Of a stretch of DNA of 64,000 nucleotides, positions 32,708-40,671 are shown in pieces. Made by a program: the position numbers and the translations under genes. A model generated the notes under the pieces. That model was not told where the DNA came from, did no database searches, and saw only the letters and a list, made by a program, of their open reading frames with translations. Position 1 is the first letter of the stretch; every line of letters begins with the position of its first letter. This DNA is from Streptomyces sp. CA-210063 (lineage in GTDB: Bacteria; Actinomycetota; Actinomycetes; Streptomycetales; Streptomycetaceae), in assembly GCF_024612015.1 (NCBI RefSeq), contig NZ_CP102512.1, positions 3,348,001-3,412,000 of the forward strand, read 5' to 3'.

Positions 32708-35119
32708 GTGACCATCGCGCCAGCCGACCCGGTTTCAGCCGAACTGGCTTCAGCCGCCCCGGCGACGGAGACCGACGGTCCCGGTACCGCGTTGCTGCGG
32801 ACCCTGACCGAGCTGACCGCCGACCTCCCCGACGCCGACCCCGGCAGGGTCGCCGCCGCCGCGCTGCGCGGCCGGTCCTCGCGTGCGGCCTCCGCCGAAA
32901 TGGCCGTGGAACTGCGCGAGCTGGCCACGGAGGCGGCCGCGGGCCTCATCTCCGAGGACCCCGCCTATGCGAAGCTGGCCGCCCGGCTGCTGGCCATCGG
33001 CATCCGCGCCGAGGCCGCCTCGCAGGGCGTCACGACGTTCACAGAGTCCATCGCGGTGGGCCACCGTGAAGGCCTCGTCGCCGACCGCACGGCGGAGTTC
33101 ACGCGTGTCCACGCCGGGCGTCTCGACGCCCTGATCGACCCGGCCGGCGACGACCGCTTCGGCTACTTCGGCCTGCGCACCCTGCACAGCCGCTATCTGC
33201 TCCGGCACCCGATCACCCGCAAGGTCATCGAGACGCCCCAGCACTTCATGCTGCGCGTCGCCGCCGGCCTCGCCGAGGACGACACCGTCCGTGCCGTCGA
33301 CGAAGTCGCCGCGCTCTACAGGCTCATGAGCCGCCTCGACTACCTCCCCTCCTCCCCCACCCTCTTCAACTCCGGCACGCGCCACCCCCAGATGTCGTCC
33401 TGCTACCTCCTCGACTCCCCGCTGGACGAGCTGGACTCCATCTACGACCGCTACCACCAGGTGGCCCGCCTCTCGAAGCACGCCGGCGGCATCGGTCTGT
33501 CGTACTCCCGCATCCGCTCGCGCGGTTCGCTGATCCGGGGCACCAACGGGCACTCCAACGGCATCGTGCCATTCCTGAAGACCCTGGACGCCTCGGTGGC
33601 CGCCGTGAACCAGGGCGGCCGGCGCAAGGGCGCGGCCGCGGTCTACCTGGAGACCTGGCACTCCGACATCGAGGAGTTCCTGGAGCTGCGCGACAACACC
33701 GGTGAGGACGCCCGGCGTACGCACAACCTGAACCTGGCGCACTGGATCCCGGACGAGTTCATGCGCCGGGTGAACGCCGACGAGCAGTGGTCCCTGTTCT
33801 CCCCGGCCGATGTGCCCGAGCTGGTCGACCTGTGGGGCGAGGAGTTCGACACCGCGTACCGCGAGGCGGAGGCGAACGGCCTGGCGAAGAAGACCATCCC
33901 GGCCCGTGATCTGTACGGCCGTATGATGCGCACCCTCGCGCAGACCGGCAACGGCTGGATGACCTTCAAGGACGCGGCCAACCGCACGGCCAACCAGACG
34001 GCCGAGCCGGGCCATGTCGTCCACTCCTCCAACCTCTGCACGGAGATCCTGGAGGTCACGGACGACGGGGAGACGGCGGTCTGCAACCTGGGTTCGGTGA
34101 ACCTGGGCGCGTTCGTCGACCGGGCGACGGGCGACATGGACTGGGAGCGGCTGGACGAGACCGTCCGCACCGCCGTCACCTTCCTCGACCGTGTCGTCGA
34201 CATCAACTTCTACCCGACCGAGCAGGCGGGCCGCTCCAACGCCAGGTGGCGCCCGGTCGGCCTCGGCGCGATGGGCCTGCAGGACGTCTTCTTCCAGCTG
34301 CGCCTGCCCTTCGACTCCCCCCAGGCGAAGGCCCTCTCCACGCGGATCGCCGAGCGCGTCATGCTCGCCGCGTACGAGGCCTCCGCCGACCTCGCCGAGC
34401 GGGGCGGCCCGCTGCCGGCCTGGGAGAAGACCCGTACGGCCCGCGGTGTGCTGCACCCCGACCACTACGGCGTCGAGTTCACCTGGCCGGAGCGCTGGGC
34501 GGCCCTGCGCGAGCGCATCGCGTCGACCGGCCTGCGCAACTCCCTGCTCCTGGCGATCGCGCCCACGGCCACCATCGCGTCCATCGCGGGGGTGTACGAG
34601 TGCATCGAGCCGCAGGTGTCCAACCTGTTCAAGCGCGAGACCCTGTCCGGTGAGTTCCTCCAGGTCAACTCGTACCTGGTGAAAGACCTGAAGAAGCTGG
34701 GCGTCTGGGACGCCCGCACCCGCGAGGCGCTGCGCGACTCGGGCGGCTCGGTGCAGGAGTTCACGTGGATCCCGGCCGATGTACGGGCGCTGTACCGCAC
34801 GGCCTGGGAGATCCCGCAGCGCGGCCTGATCGACATGGCCGCCGCCCGCACGCCGTATCTGGACCAGGCCCAGTCGCTGAACCTGTTCCTGGAGACGCCG
34901 ACCATCGGCAAGCTCTCCTCGATGTACGCGTACGCCTGGAAGTCGGGCCTGAAGACGACGTACTACCTGCGCTCCCGCCCGGCGACCCGCATCGCCCGCG
35001 CGGCACAGGCCCAGACCCAGACCCAGCCTGAGAAGACCATCCCCGTCCAGCAGGTGACCTCCGAAGAGGCCCTCGCCTGCTCCCTGGAAAACCCCGAGTC
35101 CTGCGAGGCCTGCCAGTAA
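32708..35119 (+). CDS. nrdA: Class Ia ribonucleotide reductase large subunit NrdA
   Basis: An 803-residue catalytic subunit that reduces ribonucleoside diphosphates. Seen: the substrate cysteine in MSSCYLLDSPLDELD, the active-site SNLCTEILEVTDDGE and CNLGSVNLG, the glycine-rich GRSNARWRPVGLGAMG, and the C-terminal redox pair in ESCEACQ. GTG 32708 follows GCGAGGGAGAG; the longer frame upstream is the riboswitch leader. The stop TAA overlaps the nrdB start (TAATG). Aerobic dNTP supply is repressed by B12 through the leader. Confidence 0.96.
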   Translation: MTIAPADPVSAELASAAPATETDGPGTALLRTLTELTADLPDADPGRVAAAALRGRSSRAASAEMAVELRELATEAAAGLISEDPAYAKLAARLLAIGIRAEAASQGVTTFTESIAVGHREGLVADRTAEFTRVHAGRLDALIDPAGDDRFGYFGLRTLHSRYLLRHPITRKVIETPQHFMLRVAAGLAEDDTVRAVDEVAALYRLMSRLDYLPSSPTLFNSGTRHPQMSSCYLLDSPLDELDSIYDRYHQVARLSKHAGGIGLSYSRIRSRGSLIRGTNGHSNGIVPFLKTLDASVAAVNQGGRRKGAAAVYLETWHSDIEEFLELRDNTGEDARRTHNLNLAHWIPDEFMRRVNADEQWSLFSPADVPELVDLWGEEFDTAYREAEANGLAKKTIPARDLYGRMMRTLAQTGNGWMTFKDAANRTANQTAEPGHVVHSSNLCTEILEVTDDGETAVCNLGSVNLGAFVDRATGDMDWERLDETVRTAVTFLDRVVDINFYPTEQAGRSNARWRPVGLGAMGLQDVFFQLRLPFDSPQAKALSTRIAERVMLAAYEASADLAERGGPLPAWEKTRTARGVLHPDHYGVEFTWPERWAALRERIASTGLRNSLLLAIAPTATIASIAGVYECIEPQVSNLFKRETLSGEFLQVNSYLVKDLKKLGVWDARTREALRDSGGSVQEFTWIPADVRALYRTAWEIPQRGLIDMAAARTPYLDQAQSLNLFLETPTIGKLSSMYAYAWKSGLKTTYYLRSRPATRIARAAQAQTQTQPEKTIPVQQVTSEEALACSLENPESCEACQ

Positions 35120-36129
35120 TGCCCAGCAACCAGAATCTCCTCGATCCCGGCTTCGAGCTGACTCTCCGCCCCATGCGCTACCCGGACTTCTACGAGCGCT
35201 ACCGGGACGCGATCAAGAACACCTGGACCGTCGAGGAGGTCGACCTCCACTCGGACGTCACCGACCTCGCGAAGCTCTCCCCAGCCGAGCAGCACCTGAT
35301 CGGCCGCCTGGTCGCGTTCTTCGCGACGGGCGACTCGATCGTGGCGAACAACCTGGTGCTGACGCTGTACAAGCACATCAACTCCCCCGAGGCGCGGCTG
35401 TACCTGAGCCGTCAGCTCTTCGAGGAGGCCGTGCACGTCCAGTTCTACTTGACGCTCCTGGACACCTACCTCCCCGACCCGGAGGACCGGACGGCGGCCT
35501 TCGCGGCGGTGGAGAACATCCCCTCCATCCGCGAGAAGGCGGAGTTCTGCTTCACCTGGATGGACTCGGTGGACAAGCTGGACCGCCTGGAGTCCAAGGC
35601 GGACCGCCGCCGCTTCCTGCTCAACCTCATCTGCTTCGCCGCGTGCATCGAGGGCCTGTTCTTCTACGGCGCCTTCGCGTACGTCTACTGGTTCCGCAGC
35701 CGGGGCCTGCTGCACGGTCTGGCGACGGGCACCAACTGGGTGTTCCGCGACGAGACGATGCACATGTCCTTCGCCTTCGAGGTGGTGGACACCGTGCGCA
35801 AGGAGGAGCCGGAGCTCTTCGACGACCGGCTCCAGCAGCAGGTCACGGACATGCTGAAGGAGGCCGTGGAGGCCGAGCTGCAGTTCGGGCGCGACCTGTG
35901 CGGTGACGGCCTGCCGGGCATGAACACCGAGTCGATGCGGCAGTACCTGGAGTGCGTCGCCGATCAGCGGCTGACGCGCCTCGGCTTCGCGCCGGTCTAC
36001 GGCTCCGAGAACCCGTTCTCCTTCATGGAGTTGCAGGGCGTCCAGGAGCTGACCAACTTCTTCGAGCGGCGTCCGTCCGCGTACCAGGTCGCGGTGGAGG
36101 GCACCGTCGACCTGGACGAGGACTTCTAG
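35119..36129 (+). CDS. nrdB: Class Ia ribonucleotide reductase small subunit NrdB
   Basis: A 336-residue radical-generating subunit. Metal ligands are seen in order: Glu and His in QLFEEAVHVQFY, Glu in ACIEGLFFYG, Glu and His in FRDETMHMSFAFE; the tyrosyl radical residue is likely the Tyr of VQFYLTLLD. Its ATG shares a base with the nrdA stop, so the subunits are made in step. The gene ends 48 bp before a small gene on the other strand. Confidence 0.96.
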   Translation: MPSNQNLLDPGFELTLRPMRYPDFYERYRDAIKNTWTVEEVDLHSDVTDLAKLSPAEQHLIGRLVAFFATGDSIVANNLVLTLYKHINSPEARLYLSRQLFEEAVHVQFYLTLLDTYLPDPEDRTAAFAAVENIPSIREKAEFCFTWMDSVDKLDRLESKADRRRFLLNLICFAACIEGLFFYGAFAYVYWFRSRGLLHGLATGTNWVFRDETMHMSFAFEVVDTVRKEEPELFDDRLQQQVTDMLKEAVEAELQFGRDLCGDGLPGMNTESMRQYLECVADQRLTRLGFAPVYGSENPFSFMELQGVQELTNFFERRPSAYQVAVEGTVDLDEDF

Positions 36130-36177
36130 ACCGCCGAGGTCACTTGAGCGTGACGGCTTCCCCGCGCTGCCCGTCGA

Positions 36178-36399
36178 TCAGGCGGCGCGGGCGATGCGGT
36201 GCGCGTGCGCGGAGGTGCCGCGGACGTGGCGCTCCGGGCCGGGCCCGTCGAGGGTGGCGGCACGTTCCTCCGCCTGCCTGAGCTGCCGGTCGATGCGCCG
36301 GTCGTGCACGATGCCGATGATCGAGGGCAGCACGACCAGGGCGAGCAACCCGAGAACGGCCAGTGTTCCGATGAGTCCTTGCAGCTGTGTCGTATCCAT
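36178..36399 (-). CDS. Small membrane protein between nrdB and nrdS
   Basis: A 73-residue protein on the opposite strand: one N-terminal membrane segment (LQGLIGTLAVLGLLALVVLP, residues 7-26) then a charged tail (HDRRIDRQLRQAEERAATL). Codon third positions are GC-rich as in real genes. ATG 36399 is chosen over an upstream in-frame start at 36432. It interrupts the nrdB-nrdS order that is contiguous in the S. coelicolor operon as I recall it. Function unknown. Confidence 0.6.
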   Translation of the reverse strand: MDTTQLQGLIGTLAVLGLLALVVLPSIIGIVHDRRIDRQLRQAEERAATLDGPGPERHVRGTSAHAHRIARAA

Positions 36400-36434
36400 G
36401 GACACCACTGTCGCGCCGAACACTCCTGACAAAC

Positions 36435-36473
36435 AGTGGCAGGACTGCCGCCCCCCCTCGAATTACTGCCACT
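36435..36473. promoter_or_regulatory. Inverted repeat upstream of nrdS
   Basis: AGTGGCAG (36435-36442) and CTGCCACT (36466-36473) are exact inverted copies with 23 bp between. It lies in the divergent space before nrdS and the small membrane protein gene and fits two half-sites for an AraC-type dimer such as NrdS. Confidence 0.65.
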
Positions 36474-36492
36474 TCCCATGCACACTGGCAGC

Positions 36493-37455
36493 ATGCTCAA
36501 GAATGTGGCCGCCATCCTCATGGACGGTGTGCATCCCTTCGAACTGGGCGTCGTCTGTGAGGTCTTCGGCCTCGACCGCAGCGACGAGGGCCTGCCGGTG
36601 TACGACTTCGCGGTCGCGTCGGCGGAGGGCCCGACCCTGCGGACGCACGCCGGGTTCACGATCTCCACGCCGTACGGCCTGGACCGCCTCGACGAGGCCG
36701 ACCTCGTCGTCGTACCGGCGGGCGAGAGCTATGTGCGCCGGATCTACCCGGCCGAGCTGCTGGACGCGCTGCGCCGGGCAGCCGACCGGGGCGCCCGGGT
36801 GCTGAGCGTGTGCTCGGGGGTGTTCGTGCTCGGCGCGGCCGGCCTGCTGGACGGGCGGCCCTGCGCGGTGCACTGGCGGCACGCCGAGGAGCTGGCCCGG
36901 CAGTATCCACGGGCGGTGGTCGAGCCGGACGTGCTGTACGTGGACGCGGACCCGGTGATCACCTCGGCGGGCACGGCGGCCGGGATCGACGCCTGTCTGC
37001 ACATCGTCCGCAAGGAGCAGGGGCCGGACGTCGCCAACAGGATCGCCCGGCGGATGGTCGTACCGCCGCACCGCGACGGCGGCCAGGCCCAGTACATCGA
37101 GCGGCCGCTGCCGCGCTCGCAGTGCGACACGGTGGGCGAGGTGCTCGTGTGGATGGAGGAGCACCTCGACGAGGAGGTCACCGTCGAGCAGCTCGCCGCC
37201 CGCGCGCACATGTCCCCGCGCACGTTCGCCCGCCGCTTCCAGCAGGAGACCGGGACCACCCCGTACCGCTGGATCCTGCGCCAGCGGGTACTGCTGGCCC
37301 AGCGGTTGCTGGAGGCGACGGACGAGACGGTGGACACGATCGCCTGGCGCACCGGCTTCGGCACCGCCGCCGCCCTGCGCCATCAGTTCGTACGGTCCCT
37401 GGGCACGACTCCGCAGGCCTACCGCAGGACGTTCCGCGGCCCGGAGGCCGCCTGA
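36493..37455 (+). CDS. nrdS: NrdS, DJ-1/PfpI plus AraC-type regulator
   Basis: A 320-residue regulator. Residues 1-175 form a class I amidotransferase-like (DJ-1/PfpI) domain with the nucleophile elbow RVLSVCSGVFVLGAAGLL; residues about 210-310 form two AraC helix-turn-helix motifs (AARAHMSPRTFARRFQQETG, IAWRTGFGTAAALRHQF). It belongs to the same class as AdpA and FtrA. In S. coelicolor NrdS is the third gene of nrdABS. Here ATG 36493 or 36478 may be used. A conserved GTGGCAG/CTGCCAC inverted repeat just upstream suggests autoregulation. Confidence 0.9.
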   Translation: MLKNVAAILMDGVHPFELGVVCEVFGLDRSDEGLPVYDFAVASAEGPTLRTHAGFTISTPYGLDRLDEADLVVVPAGESYVRRIYPAELLDALRRAADRGARVLSVCSGVFVLGAAGLLDGRPCAVHWRHAEELARQYPRAVVEPDVLYVDADPVITSAGTAAGIDACLHIVRKEQGPDVANRIARRMVVPPHRDGGQAQYIERPLPRSQCDTVGEVLVWMEEHLDEEVTVEQLAARAHMSPRTFARRFQQETGTTPYRWILRQRVLLAQRLLEATDETVDTIAWRTGFGTAAALRHQFVRSLGTTPQAYRRTFRGPEAA

Positions 37456-37505
37456 GGGCGGACCCGGCGCGGACGAGGCTCGCGCCTCAGCTGCCGTCCG
37501 CTGTC

Positions 37506-38156
37506 TCAGTCGTTCGCGACCACGGGGTAGCGGGGCTCGTTCTCGGCCATCTGCCGCAGGGCGTCCTTGCGGTCGCGCTTGGAGAGCCGGTCGATGTACA
37601 GGTAGCCGTACAGGTGGTCGGTCTCGTGCTGCAGACACCGCGCGAAGTAACCGGTGCCGCGCACCTTGATCGGGTTGCCCTTCTCGTCCTGTCCCGTGAC
37701 CTCGGCGTAGTCGGGGCGGGCGAGCGGCATGTACGCGGTCGGCACCGACAGACAGCCCTCGTTGCTGTCGTCCAACCGGCGCGTCTCGGCCGGCAGTTCG
37801 ACCAGCTTGGGGTTGCAGACCACACCTACGTGCCGGTTGCCCTCGTCGTCCGGGCAGTCGTACACGAACACCTTCAGATCCACGCCGACCTGGTTCGCGG
37901 CCAGGCCCACGCCCTCCGCCGTGCGCTGGCTGGCGAACATGTCGTCCACCAGTTTCGCCAGCTCGTCGCCGAACTCCGTGACGTCCTTGCACTCCTTGTG
38001 CAGCACCGGGTTGCCGACCACGGTGATCGGCAGCGACGTGCCACGCTCCCGATACGCCTGCTCGCGCTCCTCGCAGTCCTCCGTGTCGACGACGAACCCC
38101 TCGTCATCGACGGGGAGCACGCCCACGTGCTGCTGATCGGTGTCCTGCTGGGCCAT
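37506..38156 (-). CDS. def: Peptide deformylase
   Basis: A 216-residue enzyme that removes the formyl group from new proteins. All three motifs are intact: GVGLAANQ (residues 82-89), EGCLSV (133-138) with the metal-binding Cys, and QHETDHL (176-182) with the two His ligands and catalytic Glu. An acidic N-terminal extension of ~40 residues precedes the catalytic domain. Streptomyces have several deformylases; this is the copy downstream of nrdS. Its upstream gap (38157-38309) holds a dispersed repeat copy near 38241-38266. Confidence 0.96.
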   Translation of the reverse strand: MAQQDTDQQHVGVLPVDDEGFVVDTEDCEEREQAYRERGTSLPITVVGNPVLHKECKDVTEFGDELAKLVDDMFASQRTAEGVGLAANQVGVDLKVFVYDCPDDEGNRHVGVVCNPKLVELPAETRRLDDSNEGCLSVPTAYMPLARPDYAEVTGQDEKGNPIKVRGTGYFARCLQHETDHLYGYLYIDRLSKRDRKDALRQMAENEPRYPVVAND

Positions 38157-38309
38157 GACAGACGTACGCCTTCCTCAAAACAACAACGGGGTGAAGTTGC
38201 TGATACAGGGTACGGGGAGCGCGCCGCCCAAGGGGCGCCCCGTAAGGGGTGCGGGGAACCGCGCGACCAGCCCCCACCCACCCGCAGTCGACCCACGACG
38301 GCAAGGCCC

Positions 38310-39314
38310 CTAACAAACCTCTTCCAGATCCCGCCAGTCACGAGAATCCGGGCTGTCCGCGACCCACCCGTCCAGCAACCCCCGCACCAGCGAAGCCGGC
38401 GCGGCGATCCCGCACTCCCGCTCCGGCGCCCACAACTGCCCGTCCGTGACATGCCCCAACGGCCCGGGATGCCCCGGCTCACTGTGATCGTGCGGATCGA
38501 GATGGTCCCCGTCGCCCTCATCGGAAGGCATCCGCGACTCCGAACACAGCCGGCACAGCAACCGCACCGACGACGACCAGTCCTCCGCGGCGAACCCGGC
38601 GTCCGCCGCGAGCCGCTCCAGCGCGTCCCGGTCCGCCTCGGTCGCGGCCTCCAGCAGCACCACCCACGTCGGCACCGGCGACGGCGCCCACAACTCGATC
38701 TCGTCGAACACCGGATACGCGTGCCCCGCGGCCGTGGTCCGCTCCCCGTGCGGCACCCCGTCGTGCAGGACGACCTCGCCCCAGCGCCGCCCGGACGACG
38801 GCAGCGGAATGGAGAGCACCTCGATCCGGGCGGGGTCGAGCCGCCGCCCCCACACGACCTCGGCCTCGCCCTCCGGCGAGAGCCGTACGGCCGCGCTGCC
38901 GAGATCCATGCCCACCGGCTCCCCGGAGTCGCCGGGGCCGCCGGGCCTCGGCCGGGCCGCGCCTCCCGGCACCCGCAGCCCGTACGCCTGCCAGGCCCGG
39001 CGGGCCAGCGGCCAGTCCTGCAGGGCGGTCGCGGCGATGCCGACGTTCCACCAGTCGGGCGCCCCCGCTTCCCGGTCCAGGAGCGCGACGGCCCGGAGAC
39101 CGGCCGCCCTCGCCTGCTCCCAGTCGTGCCGGAACTTGTGCAGCAGGGCAAGGTTGAACCAGGACTCGGACAGCCACGGCTCCAGGTCCGCGGCACGTGT
39201 CAGCAGCGCGCCCGCGTCCTCGTACCGACCGTCGCCGATCAGCGTGAACGCACGATCGGTGGCCTGCCGCCAAGAGGCGGAGGGCCGATGCCGTCCCTTG
39301 CCGAAGATCCTCAC
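38310..39314 (-). CDS. TPR-like protein of unknown function
   Basis: About 334 residues. The N-terminal ~120 residues contain helix pairs like tetratricopeptide repeats (TDRAFTLIGDGRYEDAGALL, SWFNLALLHKFRHDWEQARA). The C-terminal part is predicted beta-rich with few motifs, and a His/Asp-rich patch (LDPHDHSEPGHPG) occurs near 270. GTG 39314 gives the start VRIFGKGRHRPSASW; earlier starts are possible. Two 16-bp direct copies of TTCCCGCCTGCCAGTT (39317-39332, 39337-39352) lie just upstream. Confidence 0.72.
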   Translation of the reverse strand: MRIFGKGRHRPSASWRQATDRAFTLIGDGRYEDAGALLTRAADLEPWLSESWFNLALLHKFRHDWEQARAAGLRAVALLDREAGAPDWWNVGIAATALQDWPLARRAWQAYGLRVPGGAARPRPGGPGDSGEPVGMDLGSAAVRLSPEGEAEVVWGRRLDPARIEVLSIPLPSSGRRWGEVVLHDGVPHGERTTAAGHAYPVFDEIELWAPSPVPTWVVLLEAATEADRDALERLAADAGFAAEDWSSSVRLLCRLCSESRMPSDEGDGDHLDPHDHSEPGHPGPLGHVTDGQLWAPERECGIAAPASLVRGLLDGWVADSPDSRDWRDLEEVC

Positions 39315-39441
39315 GATTCCCGCCTGCCAGTTACGGTTCCCGCCTGCCAGTTCCATCGGAGTGGGCTGGCCGTCGCCCCCGGTACACCCTCTCTCTCGCA
39401 TCCAACCATGGACGGATGGAGGGCCGCTCATTACCCATGGG

Positions 39442-40671
39442 TTACCCCACTGAGGGCAAGGTCAGACCGGCTCTTGAGAGCACCTTCGCGAGCGATTCCA
39501 CCACCTCCGGGTGATAGTCCCGTGCCGTCCCCCGCCGCAGTTCCTCCAGCGCCCTGAGCGGTCCTCCGGGCCCTGCTGCCCGCGCCTTCTCGTCGTATGC
39601 GTTCACGGCCCGCACGATCCGCGCGCCGACCGGCTGCTCACGGTACGGATCCGCCTGCCGCTCCACCACCACGGCGACCTCGGCGTCCACCCCGGTCTGC
39701 CGTACGACCGCGCCGCCCAGCAGCGCGATCCGGCGCTGCTCGGCCGCCGGGAGTCCGGCGGTGGCCCCGGCCGGCACGGGGTCGACCAGGCTGAGCTGGC
39801 CGATGTCGTGCATCAGCGCCGCGTACTCCAGCACGGTCAGCTCCGGCTCACCGATCCCCAGCTCCCGCCCCACCTCGCGGCTGAGCGCGGCCACGCGCCG
39901 GGCGTGCCCGGCCGGGGTGTACCCGGCGATCTCCGTGGCCCGGGCGAGCGAGGCGATGGTCTGCCGGTAGGTGGTCCGCACGGCCGCGTACCGCCGGAAC
40001 GACAGCTGGGTGAGCAGCAGGGGCAGTGAGAAGACCGGCAGTGCCCACAGCCCGACGACACCGGCCGCGAGCGCCATGACGACCCCGGTCGCGCACACCG
40101 CCGACCCGATCCCCAGCATCGCCCACAGCTCCTCCCTCAGCAACGGACCGAACGGCCACCGTGTCCGGGCGTGCGCCATGGCCGCCGCCAGCACGGCGTC
40201 GCACAGCGCGGTCAGCACGAGCAGCGCGACGAGCAGCAGTACGTACGAGGGGCCGCTCCACTCCAGCAGCCTGCCCCGGTCGTACAGCGGCTGGAAGCAG
40301 ACGGCGGCGAAGGCGACGATGAGCACGCGCCGGGTGAGGTGATCGACGGTGGACTCGCACCGCTTGGCCACATGCGGCACGCACCCGAGGAGCGCGGCCG
40401 CGACGACCACGGCGACCACCTGGAGCACCCCGTGATCCGTCGGCCGCCCGCCGTTCTCCCCCAGCAGCGCGTACGCCAGCGCCCCGGCCGCCCCGAGCGG
40501 CGCCGACTCCCGCCCCTCGGCCCCGCTCCACCGCGACAGCTCCCCCACGACCACGAGGACCCCGAACGCGAGAGCGACACCGGGTTCGTCGAGGCCGTAC
40601 CAGAGGGTGTGGGCGAGGGCGAGGAGGCTGAGGAGGACGGCGACGGAGCGGAGAAGGATCAGAAGGCCCAC
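39442..40671 (-). CDS. Membrane HD-domain protein (degenerate HD-GYP)
   Basis: A 409-residue protein with about eight hydrophobic segments in the first 230 residues and an HD-type domain after them (GHARRVAALSREVG, YAALMHDIGQLSL). The GYP signature of cyclic-di-GMP phosphodiesterases is replaced (EQPVGARIVRAVNAYDEKAR), so activity on c-di-GMP is doubtful. GTG 40671 overlaps the end of the complete HD-GYP gene by 13 bp; the two proteins share architecture and likely act together. Confidence 0.85.
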   Translation of the reverse strand: MGLLILLRSVAVLLSLLALAHTLWYGLDEPGVALAFGVLVVVGELSRWSGAEGRESAPLGAAGALAYALLGENGGRPTDHGVLQVVAVVVAAALLGCVPHVAKRCESTVDHLTRRVLIVAFAAVCFQPLYDRGRLLEWSGPSYVLLLVALLVLTALCDAVLAAAMAHARTRWPFGPLLREELWAMLGIGSAVCATGVVMALAAGVVGLWALPVFSLPLLLTQLSFRRYAAVRTTYRQTIASLARATEIAGYTPAGHARRVAALSREVGRELGIGEPELTVLEYAALMHDIGQLSLVDPVPAGATAGLPAAEQRRIALLGGAVVRQTGVDAEVAVVVERQADPYREQPVGARIVRAVNAYDEKARAAGPGGPLRALEELRRGTARDYHPEVVESLAKVLSRAGLTLPSVG

